DNA of 64,000 bases, from the NCBI GenBank assembly GCA_051861205.1, contig JBHYDC010000017.1, forward strand, positions 1 to 64,000, read 5' to 3'. A model generated the notes under the pieces. It ran no database searches, was not told where the DNA came from, and worked only from the letters and a program-made list of their open reading frames with translations. This document shows positions 36,335 to 46,200 of this stretch, piece after piece; the first letter of the stretch is position 1; every line of letters starts with the position of its first letter. A program made the translations under genes and the position numbers. Source of the DNA: JBHYDC01 sp051861205 (GTDB lineage Bacteria > Pseudomonadota > Alphaproteobacteria > Rhizobiales > Pleomorphomonadaceae).

Positions 36335-37321
36335 ATGGTTCAAGCCAAGAACGAGGCCGCGCAATTGCCGGATATGAAGATTTCGGTGCGGCAGGTTTTC
36401 GGAATCGACAGCGATATCGAGGTTCCGGCCTATTCCGAGCGTAACGAATATGTGCCGGATTTCGACCCGGACTATCTGTTCGACCGCAACACCACGCTCG
36501 CCATTCTCGCTGGCTTCGCGCACAACCGGCGCGTGATGGTGTCCGGCTATCACGGCACGGGCAAGTCGACCCATATCGAGCAGGTCGCGGCCCGGCTGAA
36601 CTGGCCGTTGGTGCGCGTGAACCTCGACAGCCACATCAGCCGCATCGATCTCGTCGGCAAGGACGCGATCGTGATTCGCGACGGCAAGCAGGTGACGGAG
36701 TTCCGCGACGGCATTTTGCCGTGGGCGCTTCAGAACAATGTGGCGCTGGTGTTCGACGAGTATGACGCCGGCCGGCCGGACGTGATGTTCGTGATCCAGC
36801 GCGTGCTGGAAGTGGCGGGCAAGCTGACGCTGCTCGACCAGAACCGCGTCATTCGCCCGCATCCCGCTTTCCGGCTGTTCGCCACGGCGAATACGGTGGG
36901 GCTTGGCGACACGTCGGGTCTTTATCATGGCACGCAGCAGATCAACCAGGGCCAGATGGACCGCTGGTCGATCGTGACGACGCTGAACTATCTGCCGCAC
37001 GACAAGGAAGTCGACATCGTGCTGGCCAAAGCCAAGGCTTTCGGCGGGGAAGAGGGCCGCAGCACGATTTCGAAGATGGTGCGGGTGGCCGATATGACCC
37101 GCTCGGCCTTCGTCAACGGCGATCTTTCGACGGTGATGAGCCCGCGCACGGTGCTGACATGGGCCGAAAACGCTGCGATTTTCGGCGACCTCGGCTTTGC
37201 GTTCCGGGTTACCTTCCTGAACAAATGCGACGAACTGGAACGGACGCTGGTGGCGGAGTTCTATCAGCGCTGCTTCGGCAAGGATCTGCCGGAAAGCGCG
37301 GCGAATATGGTTCTGGGGTGA
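36335..37321 (+). CDS. cobS: Aerobic cobaltochelatase subunit CobS
   Basis: 328-residue AAA+ ATPase of the CobNST complex that inserts cobalt into hydrogenobyrinate diamide. N-terminal MKISVRQVFGIDSDIEVPAYSER is diagnostic; Walker A is GYHGTGKSTHIEQ, Walker B is LVFDEYDAGRPDV, and the sensor region is TANTVGLGD. A strong GAGGAGG ribosome site lies 4-5 nt before ATG. No cobalamin riboswitch was found in the 134 nt upstream. Followed by cobT. Confidence 0.96.
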   Translation: MVQAKNEAAQLPDMKISVRQVFGIDSDIEVPAYSERNEYVPDFDPDYLFDRNTTLAILAGFAHNRRVMVSGYHGTGKSTHIEQVAARLNWPLVRVNLDSHISRIDLVGKDAIVIRDGKQVTEFRDGILPWALQNNVALVFDEYDAGRPDVMFVIQRVLEVAGKLTLLDQNRVIRPHPAFRLFATANTVGLGDTSGLYHGTQQINQGQMDRWSIVTTLNYLPHDKEVDIVLAKAKAFGGEEGRSTISKMVRVADMTRSAFVNGDLSTVMSPRTVLTWAENAAIFGDLGFAFRVTFLNKCDELERTLVAEFYQRCFGKDLPESAANMVLG

Positions 37322-37371
37322 GGGCGGCCGAGGCGCCGCATGACCTCCAGGCTGATTGACGTGATGGACAG

Positions 37372-39300
37372 ATGGCCCGCGAACCTTCCTCGACGACCAA
37401 GCCCCAGCCGCCGACCGAACCCCTGAAGAAGGCGGTTGGCATTGCCATGCGCGCGATCTCGGGCGACGCGGAGCTTGAGATCGTCTATGCGACCGACCGG
37501 CCGAGCCTGTCCGGTCACCGGGCCCGGCTGCCGGAACCGCCCCGGCGGCCGACCGCCTATGATGTTGCGGTGACGCGGGGGCTGGGCGATTCCATCGCGC
37601 TTCGACTGGCGTGCCACGATCAGGGCGTCCACCGGGATCTCGTGCCGGAAGGCGCCAAGGCCCGTGCGGTGTTCGATGCGGTGGAGCAGGCGCGCTGCGA
37701 GGCGCTGGGCGCGCGGGCGATGCCGGGCGTCGGCGACAATCTCGCCGCCATGCTAGAAGACCGGTATTTCCGGGGCAATTTCCATGAGGTGACGGATAGG
37801 GCCGATGCGCCGCTGGAAGACGCTGTCGCGCTGATGGTGCGGGAGCGGCTGACGGGGGCTAAGCCGCCGAAAAGCGCCGAGCCCCTGGTAGAGGCTTGGC
37901 GGCCCTGGATCGAGGAAAAAGCCGGACCGGATTTCCTCAAGCTGGAAAGCACGATCAGCACGCAGAAGGATTTTGCCCGGGCGGTGCGCCATCTTCTCGT
38001 GTCGCTCGATATGGCGGACGAGCTTGGCGGCGAGCCGGAAGAGCCCGACGACGAGGGTGAGGGCGAGAAGAACGATACCTCCGACGATCAGTCCTCCGGC
38101 GAGGCGGATGATCAGGAGGCTGCCGATCAAGCCGCGCCGCAGGAGCAGGAGGCGACCGGGGAGGAGCAGGAGACCGGCGAGACCGAGGTGGACGCCGACA
38201 TTTCGCAGGACGCAGCCGACGACGACGCGACCGATCAGGCCCGCGATGCCGGCGAGAGCAAGCGGCCGGAGATGCCCTTCACAAACGGCCCGCCGGAGAA
38301 CGACTACAAGGTCTACACCACCCGGTTCGACGAAATCACCCGGCCGGAGGATCTTTGCGATGGGGCGGAACTCGACCGGTTGCGGGGCTATCTCGACAAG
38401 CAGCTTGTGCACCTGCAAAGCGCGGTGTCGCGGCTCGCAAACCGGCTGCAGCGGCGGCTCATGGCGCAGCAGAACCGGGGCTGGGACTTCGACATGGAGG
38501 AGGGGCTGCTCGACACGGCCCGCATCACCCGTGTGGTGACCGACCCGATGCAGCCGCTGGCCTTCAAGGTGGAGCGCGACACCCAGTTCCGCGACACCGT
38601 GGTGACGCTGCTGATCGACAATTCCGGTTCCATGCGGGGCCGTCCTATCACGGTGGCGGCGGCCTGCGCCGATATTCTGGCGCGCACGCTGGAGCGCTGC
38701 GGTGTGAAGGTGGAAATTCTGGGCTTCACCACCAAGGCGTGGAAGGGCGGGCAGGCGCGCGAGGCGTGGCTTGGCGCGGGCAAACCGGCGCAGCCGGGCC
38801 GACTGAACGATCTCCGCCATATCGTCTACAAGGCGGCGGACGCGCCGTGGCGGCGGGCGCGCCGCAATCTCGGGCTGATGATGCGCGAGGGGCTGCTCAA
38901 GGAAAACATTGATGGCGAGGCGCTGGACTGGGCGCATCAACGCCTCTTGGCGCGGCCAGAAAACCGCAAGATCCTGATGATGATCTCCGACGGCGCGCCG
39001 GTTGACGATTCCACGCTGTCGGTCAATCCCGGCAACTATCTAGAGCGGCATTTGCGGGCGGTGATCGAGACGATCGAGACGCGCTCGCCGGTTGAACTGA
39101 TCGCGATCGGGATCGGCCATGACGTGACGCGCTATTATCGCCGGGCCGTCACCATCGTCGATGCCGAGGAATTGGCGGGCGTGATGACCGAGCAGCTTGC
39201 CTCGCTGTTCGCGGAAGAAGCGCCGGCGGGAAAGCGCCAGCAGGGCTCCGCGCGGGCAAGCGCGCCCCGCGCCGCAGCGGGAATGGGCTTCCGGCTATGA
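37372..39300 (+). CDS. cobT: Aerobic cobaltochelatase subunit CobT
   Basis: 642 residues. The N-terminal region ends with a very acidic low-complexity stretch (about 220-300, Glu/Asp/Gln rich). The C-terminal von Willebrand A domain has the MIDAS motif DNSGSMRGRP and MMISDGAPVDDSTL. It forms a two-tier ring with CobS to drive cobalt insertion with CobN. Its stop overlaps the ATG of the next gene (ATGA at 39297-39300). Confidence 0.96.
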   Translation: MAREPSSTTKPQPPTEPLKKAVGIAMRAISGDAELEIVYATDRPSLSGHRARLPEPPRRPTAYDVAVTRGLGDSIALRLACHDQGVHRDLVPEGAKARAVFDAVEQARCEALGARAMPGVGDNLAAMLEDRYFRGNFHEVTDRADAPLEDAVALMVRERLTGAKPPKSAEPLVEAWRPWIEEKAGPDFLKLESTISTQKDFARAVRHLLVSLDMADELGGEPEEPDDEGEGEKNDTSDDQSSGEADDQEAADQAAPQEQEATGEEQETGETEVDADISQDAADDDATDQARDAGESKRPEMPFTNGPPENDYKVYTTRFDEITRPEDLCDGAELDRLRGYLDKQLVHLQSAVSRLANRLQRRLMAQQNRGWDFDMEEGLLDTARITRVVTDPMQPLAFKVERDTQFRDTVVTLLIDNSGSMRGRPITVAAACADILARTLERCGVKVEILGFTTKAWKGGQAREAWLGAGKPAQPGRLNDLRHIVYKAADAPWRRARRNLGLMMREGLLKENIDGEALDWAHQRLLARPENRKILMMISDGAPVDDSTLSVNPGNYLERHLRAVIETIETRSPVELIAIGIGHDVTRYYRRAVTIVDAEELAGVMTEQLASLFAEEAPAGKRQQGSARASAPRAAAGMGFRL

Positions 39301-40313
39301 GGAAGCAAGCGGGGGTGGTTCTGGCCATGGCCCTCGCCGCGAGCCTTGCTATGCCCGCAGCGCTTGCGGGCGACCAGACGGTCGTGTTTGAGACCAATCC
39401 TCTGGCCTCGTTTCGCGTCGGTCATCCCGAACAGATGCGCTTTGGGCGGCTGACATATGCCGGTGGGCTTGTGATCGATTCCAAGAAGGGATTGGTCGGT
39501 GGGCTCTCCGGTCTTTTGATTTTTGGAAACGGAGCCAGCCTGCTGGCGATTTCCGATGATGGCTTGATGCTGAAGGCCGACATCGAGCGAAACGCGGGGC
39601 GGCCGGTGGGCCTTTCCGGCGGCGTTCTCCGGCCGATGCAGGGCATCACCAAACGCCAGATCAATGCCAAGTGGAACGTGGATAGCGAGTCTATCGATGT
39701 TGCGCAGACCGCCGAGGGAGCCCGCGCGACGATCAGCCTGGAGGGGCGGCCCCGTGTGATGACGGGTCTTTTCGGTGACGACGACTTCGTTGGCCCCCTT
39801 ACCGATATCCCGCTCCCGGACCTGACCGCGACGCTTCGCTTCACCAAGGGCCTTGAGGCGGTTGCGGTGGGGCCGGCTGGAACACGGCTTGAGGGCGCAA
39901 CCATCGTCATCGCCGAGCGGGCCGAGCAAAACGCGGCCACATCCGATCAACCGGGCTGGATCATCGGTGGATCGGAGCCTGGGCGGTTCCGCGTCAAATT
40001 CCGGGACGGCTATGACGTGACGGACGCGAAATTCGCGCCGGACGGCGATCTCTATATTCTCGAACGCCTCTATTCCTTCGCGGCTGGCGTGCGGACGCGG
40101 CTGCGGCGCATTCCGGCCGAGACGATCGCCGATGGTGCGACGCTTGATGGGGAAATCGTGTTCGAGGCAACGCTCGCCGACCAGATCGACAATATGGAAG
40201 GTTTGGCTTTTTGGACGAACGCCAGCGGGCAGACCATGATTTCGCTGATTTCCGACGACAACCGGTCGTTTCTTCAGCGCACGCTCTACCTGGAATTCAT
40301 GCTCGACCGCTGA
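39297..40313 (+). CDS. Esterase-like activity of phytase family protein, secreted
   Basis: 338 residues with a signal peptide (LAMALAASLAMPAALA, cleavage before GDQ). The mature part resembles the phytase-like beta-propeller family PF13449: GGLVIDSKKG..GGLSGLLIF, LLAISDDGLML, GLEAVAVGP, FAPDGDLYILERLYSF, DNMEGLAFW. It is translationally coupled to cobT by ATGA, a linkage also seen in relatives, yet a role in cobalamin synthesis is not established. Confidence 0.85.
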   Translation: MRKQAGVVLAMALAASLAMPAALAGDQTVVFETNPLASFRVGHPEQMRFGRLTYAGGLVIDSKKGLVGGLSGLLIFGNGASLLAISDDGLMLKADIERNAGRPVGLSGGVLRPMQGITKRQINAKWNVDSESIDVAQTAEGARATISLEGRPRVMTGLFGDDDFVGPLTDIPLPDLTATLRFTKGLEAVAVGPAGTRLEGATIVIAERAEQNAATSDQPGWIIGGSEPGRFRVKFRDGYDVTDAKFAPDGDLYILERLYSFAAGVRTRLRRIPAETIADGATLDGEIVFEATLADQIDNMEGLAFWTNASGQTMISLISDDNRSFLQRTLYLEFMLDR

Positions 40314-40337
40314 GGCGCCCAACGAAGGGGCGAGGCG

Positions 40338-40880
40338 TTAGCGGGCGGGGGCGTAGGGCTTCACCCAGTTCATCAGGCGTGCGTAGGGCAGCAGCGATGC
40401 GGCCGCGATAATCATTTTGACGGCAAAATCGCCGAGCGCCCACGTCGTCCAGGGAAGACCGGTTCCCGCGAAAGCCAGCGTGAAGAAGACGGCCGTATCG
40501 AGCGCGGAGCCGACGGTGGACGACACCAGCGGCGCGCGCCACCATGTGCCGGCTCGCAGCCGGTTGAACAGCGAAACATCGATGAGTTGGGCCGACAGGA
40601 AGGCGGTACCGGAGGCAAGCGCGATGCGCGGATCGGCGAGGATCAGCGATGCCGCCACGGCGAGGGCGAAGCCGACGCAGACGACGAGGCGCGTACGGGC
40701 GGGTCCGAACCATCGGTTGGTCAGGTCCGTCACGAGGAAGGCGAAGGGGTAGGTGAACGCGCCCCAGGTCAGCACATCGCCAAGACCAAGGGGCGTGAAG
40801 GGATACTGAACGAGGATATTGGAGACGACCACGATCGCGGCCATGGCGGCGATCGAGGGAAGCAGATTTTTGTTCAGCAT
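40338..40880 (-). CDS. Queuosine-precursor transporter (VUT family, YhhQ-like)
   Basis: 180 residues with about five or six transmembrane helices. The hallmark YPFAFLVTDLTNRWFGP and ASGTAFLSAQLIDVSLFNRLR and SSTVGSALDTAVFFTLAF motifs define the VUT/YhhQ family that imports preQ0/preQ1. Near-charged residues in the membrane are typical. It lies 29 nt downstream of rpmB on the same strand. Confidence 0.88.
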   Translation of the reverse strand: MLNKNLLPSIAAMAAIVVVSNILVQYPFTPLGLGDVLTWGAFTYPFAFLVTDLTNRWFGPARTRLVVCVGFALAVAASLILADPRIALASGTAFLSAQLIDVSLFNRLRAGTWWRAPLVSSTVGSALDTAVFFTLAFAGTGLPWTTWALGDFAVKMIIAAASLLPYARLMNWVKPYAPAR

Positions 40881-40909
40881 CGCATGTTGGGCAAGACGCG
40901 TCGCGGCGA

Positions 40910-41209
40910 TCAGGCCGCGGCGACCTCGGCCGCCTTTTTGGTGACGATCTGCTTCTTGATCAGGCGCGCGCGCTGGGACAGTTCGTCCTCGCTGGCCTTC
41001 AAAAGAAACGCATCAAGCCCGCCACGGTGCTCGACCGAACGCAGCGCGTTCGCCGAGATGCGCAGGCGCACCGACTGCCCGAGGGCGTCGCTGAGCAGCG
41101 TGACCGCGCACAGGTTCGGAAGGAACCTGCGACGGGTCTTGTTATTGGCGTGGCTGACGTTGTTACCCGTCAGAACGGCCTTGCCGGTGAGTTCGCAGCG
41201 CCGAGCCAT
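40910..41209 (-). CDS. rpmB: 50S ribosomal protein L28
   Basis: 99 residues starting MARRCELTGKAVLTGNNVSHANNKTRRRFLPNL, the classic L28 N-terminus; the alphaproteobacterial C-terminal extension (RARLIKKQIVTKKAAEVAAA) is present. It binds 23S rRNA near the E-site side of the large subunit. A 26-bp inverted repeat lies 77 bp upstream of the ATG. Confidence 0.96.
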   Translation of the reverse strand: MARRCELTGKAVLTGNNVSHANNKTRRRFLPNLCAVTLLSDALGQSVRLRISANALRSVEHRGGLDAFLLKASEDELSQRARLIKKQIVTKKAAEVAAA

Positions 41210-41620
41210 CGGGATGCCCTTTTCTCTTCACATGTCTGGGGACAACAGCCTTTAAGGCCGATCACCCAAACCTATACAGCATAGAGCGCCGTTCGAGCCT
41301 TCGAACGGCGCCCGGTTTGGAAGTCGCGTTTCTATAATGACCGGACCATGCCGCGTCAACCCTCAGCCTGCCGCACAGGAGGTGATGTTGCTTATGTCTG
41401 GCTTCCGGCCGATAAAGGATAGAAGCGCGTTAACCGTGCGGTTACCATAAAGTTCGATCATTGCGGCCGCGGGTGGGGTGGATCAAGAAGCTCCCCGATC
41501 ATCGCGATCGACTGATACACTGGCCTCGGCTGGCCGAAAGCGCCATGCGCCTATAGCTGCCGAGTTGCCATGTCGTTGAATTGATCGAATTCGGGTGGCC
41601 CGGCGTTGGGAGGCTTATCG
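41210..41620. promoter_or_regulatory. Divergent intergenic region rpmB/DUF3108 with 11-bp inverted repeat
   Basis: 411 bases without a gene. An exact 11-bp inverted repeat GCGCCGTTCGA/TCGAACGGCGC (41286-41311, 4-nt loop) lies 77 bp upstream of rpmB. TATAGG at about 41262 on the leftward strand could be an rpmB -10 element, placing the repeat close to the -35. TATAAT at 41333-41338 is on the rightward strand, without a clear -35. Confidence 0.45.
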
Positions 41621-42463
41621 GTGTCCGTTCTTGCTCGTTTCCTGTCCGCGGCTGCAAAGCCGGTTGGAGTCGCCGCGCTCGGCGCCGTCCTGATCACGAC
41701 ACCGTTCGTCGTTGCCTCCCCAAGCGCGGGCGAAACGCAGGCCATCTATGACGTGTCGTTCATGGGATTTGGCATCGCCACGGGCTCGCTTGCGGTGCGG
41801 GTGGAGCGCGGCGCCTATGCGGCGAAGCTTCATATCGCGACCGCCGGACTGGCGCGGATCATCTCGTCGGAAGAAAGCTACGCGACGGCGAAGGGGCGGC
41901 TTGGCGCGAAGCTCACTCCGGCCAGCTATGAATTGATGTCGCGCGGCGACAGGGTCACGCAGGTCAGCATGGCGCTTGGCGGCGGGCGAGTGAAGAACCT
42001 GAACGCTATCCCCGAGCTTGCCGTGCGCAAGGACCGTGTGCCCGTCACCAAGGTTCACAAGCGCGATGTGATGGATCCCCTGTCGGCCGTGCTCGTGCCG
42101 GCATCCGGCAAAACCGGCGAGGAGGTCTGCGATCGGATCTTGCCGGTGTTCGACGGATGGACGCGGTATGACATCAAGCTCAGCTACAAGGGCACCAAGC
42201 CGGTGGACGTGCTCGGCTATAAGGGCGATGCCGTCGTCTGCGGCGCGCGCTGGGTGCCGATCGCCGGGCATCGCGAGGGCAACAAGTCGACCCAGTTCAT
42301 GGAGTCGAACAAGGATCTGGAGGCTTGGTTCGTGCCTGTCACCGACGCCTCGATCATGCTGCCCTATAAGATATCGGTGCGCACGATGAGGGGCATGTTG
42401 GTGGTGACGGCGCGCCAGTTCGCCAACACGCGGCCGGAAGGGGTGGCGCAGGTCGCCAACTGA
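41621..42463 (+). CDS. DUF3108 domain-containing periplasmic protein
   Basis: 280 residues. Signal peptide through VVASPSAG; the mature chain begins YDVSFMGFGIATGSLAVRVERGAY, the typical DUF3108 beta-rich opening, and ends with PYKISVRTMRGMLVVTARQF. GTG 41621 is preferred because GGGAGG lies 7 nt upstream; the TTG at 41606 overlaps that site. The family is linked to the envelope but its function is undefined. A terminator follows at 42489. Confidence 0.85.
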   Translation: MSVLARFLSAAAKPVGVAALGAVLITTPFVVASPSAGETQAIYDVSFMGFGIATGSLAVRVERGAYAAKLHIATAGLARIISSEESYATAKGRLGAKLTPASYELMSRGDRVTQVSMALGGGRVKNLNAIPELAVRKDRVPVTKVHKRDVMDPLSAVLVPASGKTGEEVCDRILPVFDGWTRYDIKLSYKGTKPVDVLGYKGDAVVCGARWVPIAGHREGNKSTQFMESNKDLEAWFVPVTDASIMLPYKISVRTMRGMLVVTARQFANTRPEGVAQVAN

Positions 42464-42488
42464 CGCTCATTGTCCATTTCCGGTTTTG

Positions 42489-42517
42489 AAGGCGCCTCTG
42501 CGAAGGGGCGCCTTTTT
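42489..42517 (+). terminator. Rho-independent terminator after the DUF3108 gene
   Basis: AAGGCGCC/GGCGCCTT (42489-42496 with 42507-42514, 10-nt loop) running into TTTTT, 26 nt past the stop codon. Confidence 0.85.
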
Positions 42518-43215
42518 GCATTCGGTCCGACCCTCGAAACCGTTAGCCGTCCCGGAGCGGGACAGGGAGGTTAACTCCCTGGTCATCCAAGGCGCGGCAA
42601 GGTGCGCCCAGTGATTCACGATCTAGTCGGTGGCGCTGTTTCATGACCACCGCTTGTGGAGATCGAAACAAGAACCGGCCTCGATCTCTGATTCGTGCGG
42701 ATTACGTTCTCCCTTCGTTAAAATAGTTAACGCGACACCTCGAATACATGGCCAGCAAAGTCATCGCTCGTTAACTATTGATTGAAGCGGAGTCGATCCG
42801 CAGAAAAACACTTGACAGCGATTCGCACTGAGAATCGTTCGACTCACCTTTTGAGTCACGTGATTCAACATCGTGGGCACAAGACTCAAAACGGCGCGAT
42901 ATCTTGTGAGAACATATCCGGAATCTATTTGCACGCGCGATTCGGTCCTTTTTCGTTCTGGTAAAGTTCCAGTCCCGCGTTTCGCCGTGAATTGCCGAGC
43001 AAAAAGGGGAGCATGGCGCGCGCTCGTGTGTTAGACACGCAGCATCCGGTTGGTTTGCTCGAACCGGTCACCCCGACGCATGAGGAGCCGTTCCGGCGCG
43101 CACTTCTTGAGGCTCGCTCCTGGAAAGCTCCTCGGTTCATATCGAGGATGACTTCACGTCGGCGCCTTTGCCGGCAGGGGCATCCGACGTGGTCCACGAC
43201 GCCGGCCGATACGCG
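42518..43215. other. 700-bp AT-rich intergenic region upstream of the helicase
   Basis: No supported gene. It contains a cluster of GANTC sites (listed separately), an 18-bp near-perfect palindrome centred on CACGTG at 42851-42868, inverted GTTAACTAT/ATAGTTAAC copies at 42770 and 42723, and a TTAA-N7-TTGA arrangement at 42771-42785, one base off the CtrA consensus. A 60-codon frame at 42782-42964 lacks coding character. Confidence 0.5.
42613..42943. promoter_or_regulatory. Dense cluster of GANTC (CcrM methylation) sites
   Basis: Eleven GANTC sites start at 42613, 42690, 42790, 42820, 42832, 42841, 42853, 42862, 42883, 42921 and 42939; nine lie within 154 bp. Random DNA of equal composition would have about one per 256 bp. 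GANTC is the site of the cell-cycle methylase CcrM in Alphaproteobacteria, and clusters mark GcrA/CcrM-regulated promoters or replication control regions. The use here is inferred. Confidence 0.6.
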
Positions 43216-46200
43216 ATGACCTTGGTCCAACGGGCACCTCTTCTTTCGGCGATCCGGGCTCGAAACGTCACGGCAGTGCTGGGGCCGACGAATACCGGCA
43301 AGACGCATCTGGCGATCGAGCGGCTGCTCGGGCACGAGTCCGGCGCCATCGGGCTGCCGCTGCGGCTGCTCGCTCGCGAGGTCTACAATCGGATCTCGGC
43401 GCGTGCTGGGGTGAATCAAGTCGCGCTGGTGACGGGCGAGGAAAAGATCATCCCGCCGGGGTGCCGCTACTGGGTTTCCACCGTGGAGGCGATGCCGCGC
43501 GATCTGACGGTGTCCTTCGTGGCGATCGACGAGGTGCAGCTCGCGGGCGACCTTGAACGCGGCCATGTGTTCACCGACCGGATCCTCAACGTGCGCGGCA
43601 CATCGGAGACGATGCTGCTGGGTTCGGCGACGGCGCGCCCGCTGATCGAAAAGCTGCTGCCGGGCGTGCATGTGGTGAGCCGGCCGAGGCTGTCGCAGCT
43701 TTTCTATTCCGGCTCGAAGAAGATTACACGGCTGCCGCAGCGCTCCGCGATCGTCGCTTTCTCCGCCGACGAGGTTTATGCAGTCGCCGAATTGATCCGG
43801 CGCCAGCGGGGTGGGGCGGCGGTGGTGATGGGCGCGCTCAGCCCCCGCACGCGCAATGCCCAGGTGGCGCTGTTCCAAAACGGCGACGTGGAATTCCTGG
43901 TCGCGACCGATGCGATCGGCATGGGACTGAATCTCGACGTCGATCATGTGGCGTTCGCGCAGTCGCGCAAGTTCGACGGCTATCAGTATCGCGGCCTGAA
44001 CCCCGGCGAGCTTGGCCAGATCGCGGGGCGGGCCGGGCGCTATCTCAACGACGGTACCTTCGGGGTGACCGGGCAGGTCGCCCCGTTCGACGAGGATCTG
44101 GTGCGGGCGATCGAGGGGCATGAATTCGAGCCGCTGAAAACTTTTCAGTGGCGCAATGCCGATTTGGATTTTTCCTCGGTCGCGTCCTTGCGACGCTCGC
44201 TTGAGATGCCGCCGGGCGTGGATGGGCTTGCCCGCGCGCTGCCCTCCGACGATCAGCGCGCGCTCGATTATGCCCTGCGCGATGCCGCGATCGGAGAGGC
44301 GGCGGTTGGTCCTGCGCGGGTGAAACTTTTGTGGGAAGCGGCGCAAGTGCCGGATTTCCGGAAGATTTCGCCGGCTCACCATGGTGATATCATTGTTGCG
44401 CTCTACCGCTTTCTTATCGAGCGCGGTACGATTCCGGATGACTGGTTCGCCCGTCAGGTTGCCTTCTGCGATCGCAGCGAGGGTGATATCGACACCTTGT
44501 CCAAGCGCCTGGCCGACATCCGAACATGGACCTTCGTTGCGAACAGACCCGACTGGCTTGCCGATCCCCTCCATTGGCAAGAGCGGGCGCGCGCGATAGA
44601 GGATCGTCTGTCGGACGCTTTGCATGAACGGTTGACCCAGAGGTTCGTTGACCGCCGTACTTCCGTCCTTATGAAACGCCTGAGAGAAAACGCCATGCTC
44701 GAAGCCGAAATCACCGGGACCGGCGCCGTGCTCGTCGAGGGCCAGCACGTCGGCGAGCTCCACGGGTTCCGGTTCATGCCCGACCAGACCACGGCCGCCG
44801 ACGCGCCTGACGGCAAGGCGATTCGAACGGCTGCCGCCAAGGCGCTGGGGCAGGAGTTCGAAAAACGGGCCGAGAAGGTCTCCAAGGCGCCGAACGACGA
44901 GGTCGTGCTGTCCTCGGATGGGACGCTGCGATGGCTCGGTCAGCCGGTGGCGAAGTTGCTTGCGGGCGACGACGCGCTGTCGCCGCGCGTGACGCTGCTG
45001 GCCGACGAGCAACTGACGGGCCCGTCTCGCGACAAGGTTCAGGCGCGGCTCGACCTTTGGGTCGGCGCGCATATCGGGATGCTGCTCAAGCCGCTCCTCG
45101 ATCTGCGCAGCGCGCTGGATCTGGAAGGCATCGCGCGCGGGGTGGCCTTTCGCATGGTGGAAGCGCTCGGCACGTTGGAACGCAGCGAAGTCGGCGACGA
45201 CGTAAAGGCCCTCGATCAGGGCCAGCGGGCCGTGATGCGCAAGTATGGCGTGCGGTTCGGCGCTTATCACATTTATGTCCCAGCCCTTCTGAAGCCGGCT
45301 CCCGCCGCGCTGGTCGCGCAGCTCTGGGCGCTGAAGCACGGCAGCCTCGATATGCCGGGGCTCGCCGAACTGCCGCAGATGTCGGCATCGGGACGGACGT
45401 CGATCAAGGTGGATCCGACCTTCGAGGCGACCATCTACCGGCTGGTGGGATTCCGCGTGGCCGGAGAGCGCGCCGTGCGGATCGATATTCTGGAGCGGCT
45501 GGCCGATATCATCCGCCCGCTGATCGCCTGGAAGGCGACCGGCGACGCCGTGACGCCGCCGGACGGCGCCGTGGCCCAAGGCGGGGCGTTCACGGTGACG
45601 GTGGCGATGACGTCGCTGCTCGGATGCTCGGGCGAGGATTTCGCGTCGATCCTCAAAGGGCTGGGCTACCGCATGGAGAAGCGGATGGTTCGGGTGCCGG
45701 TGAAGGCGGCGTCGGTCGCGGCGGAGCCTGCGGCTGGCGACGCTGAGGGTGGGGCGAAGGCTACGGGCGCTGCCGCGGAGGTGGGAGCCGAGGCTCCGGC
45801 CGTGGCTGACGCGCAGAGCGAGGCCGTGTCTGTCGTGGCCTCGGATGAAGCCGCTGTCGATTCGGTGGAAGCGCCGGCCGCTGAGGACGCTGTGGCGGGT
45901 GAGGTGGCGGTCGCGGATGCGGGTGGGAACCCGGCGGCGCCTGCTGAACCGGGCGCTGAAGAGGCTGCGAACGTCTCGGCCGCTCCGATGTTTGAGGAAA
46001 AGGAACTGGAGATCTGGCGTCCTGGCCGTTTCGACCGTGGCCGGCGTCCGGATCAACGCGACAACCGTCAGGGGCAAGCCGGCGGCAACCGCGCCGATGG
46101 CAGGCAGGGCGAGCGCGCTCCCCGGCCAGAGGGACGTCCGGGCGAGCGGCGCGACGATCGCAGGCCGGCGGGTGGCGGCGGTCAGCCGAACCGGTTCGGC

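Noticed and set aside
42782..42964. 60-codon frame within the GANTC region
   Set aside because: Codon use unlike neighbours, no ribosome site, and it overlaps regulatory-looking DNA.
42464..43215. Chromosomal replication origin
   Set aside because: GANTC and near-CtrA motifs are present, but only one weak DnaA-box-like site (TGTGGAGAT at 42655) was found and hemE, parAB or similar origin neighbours are missing. A GC-skew plot would decide.
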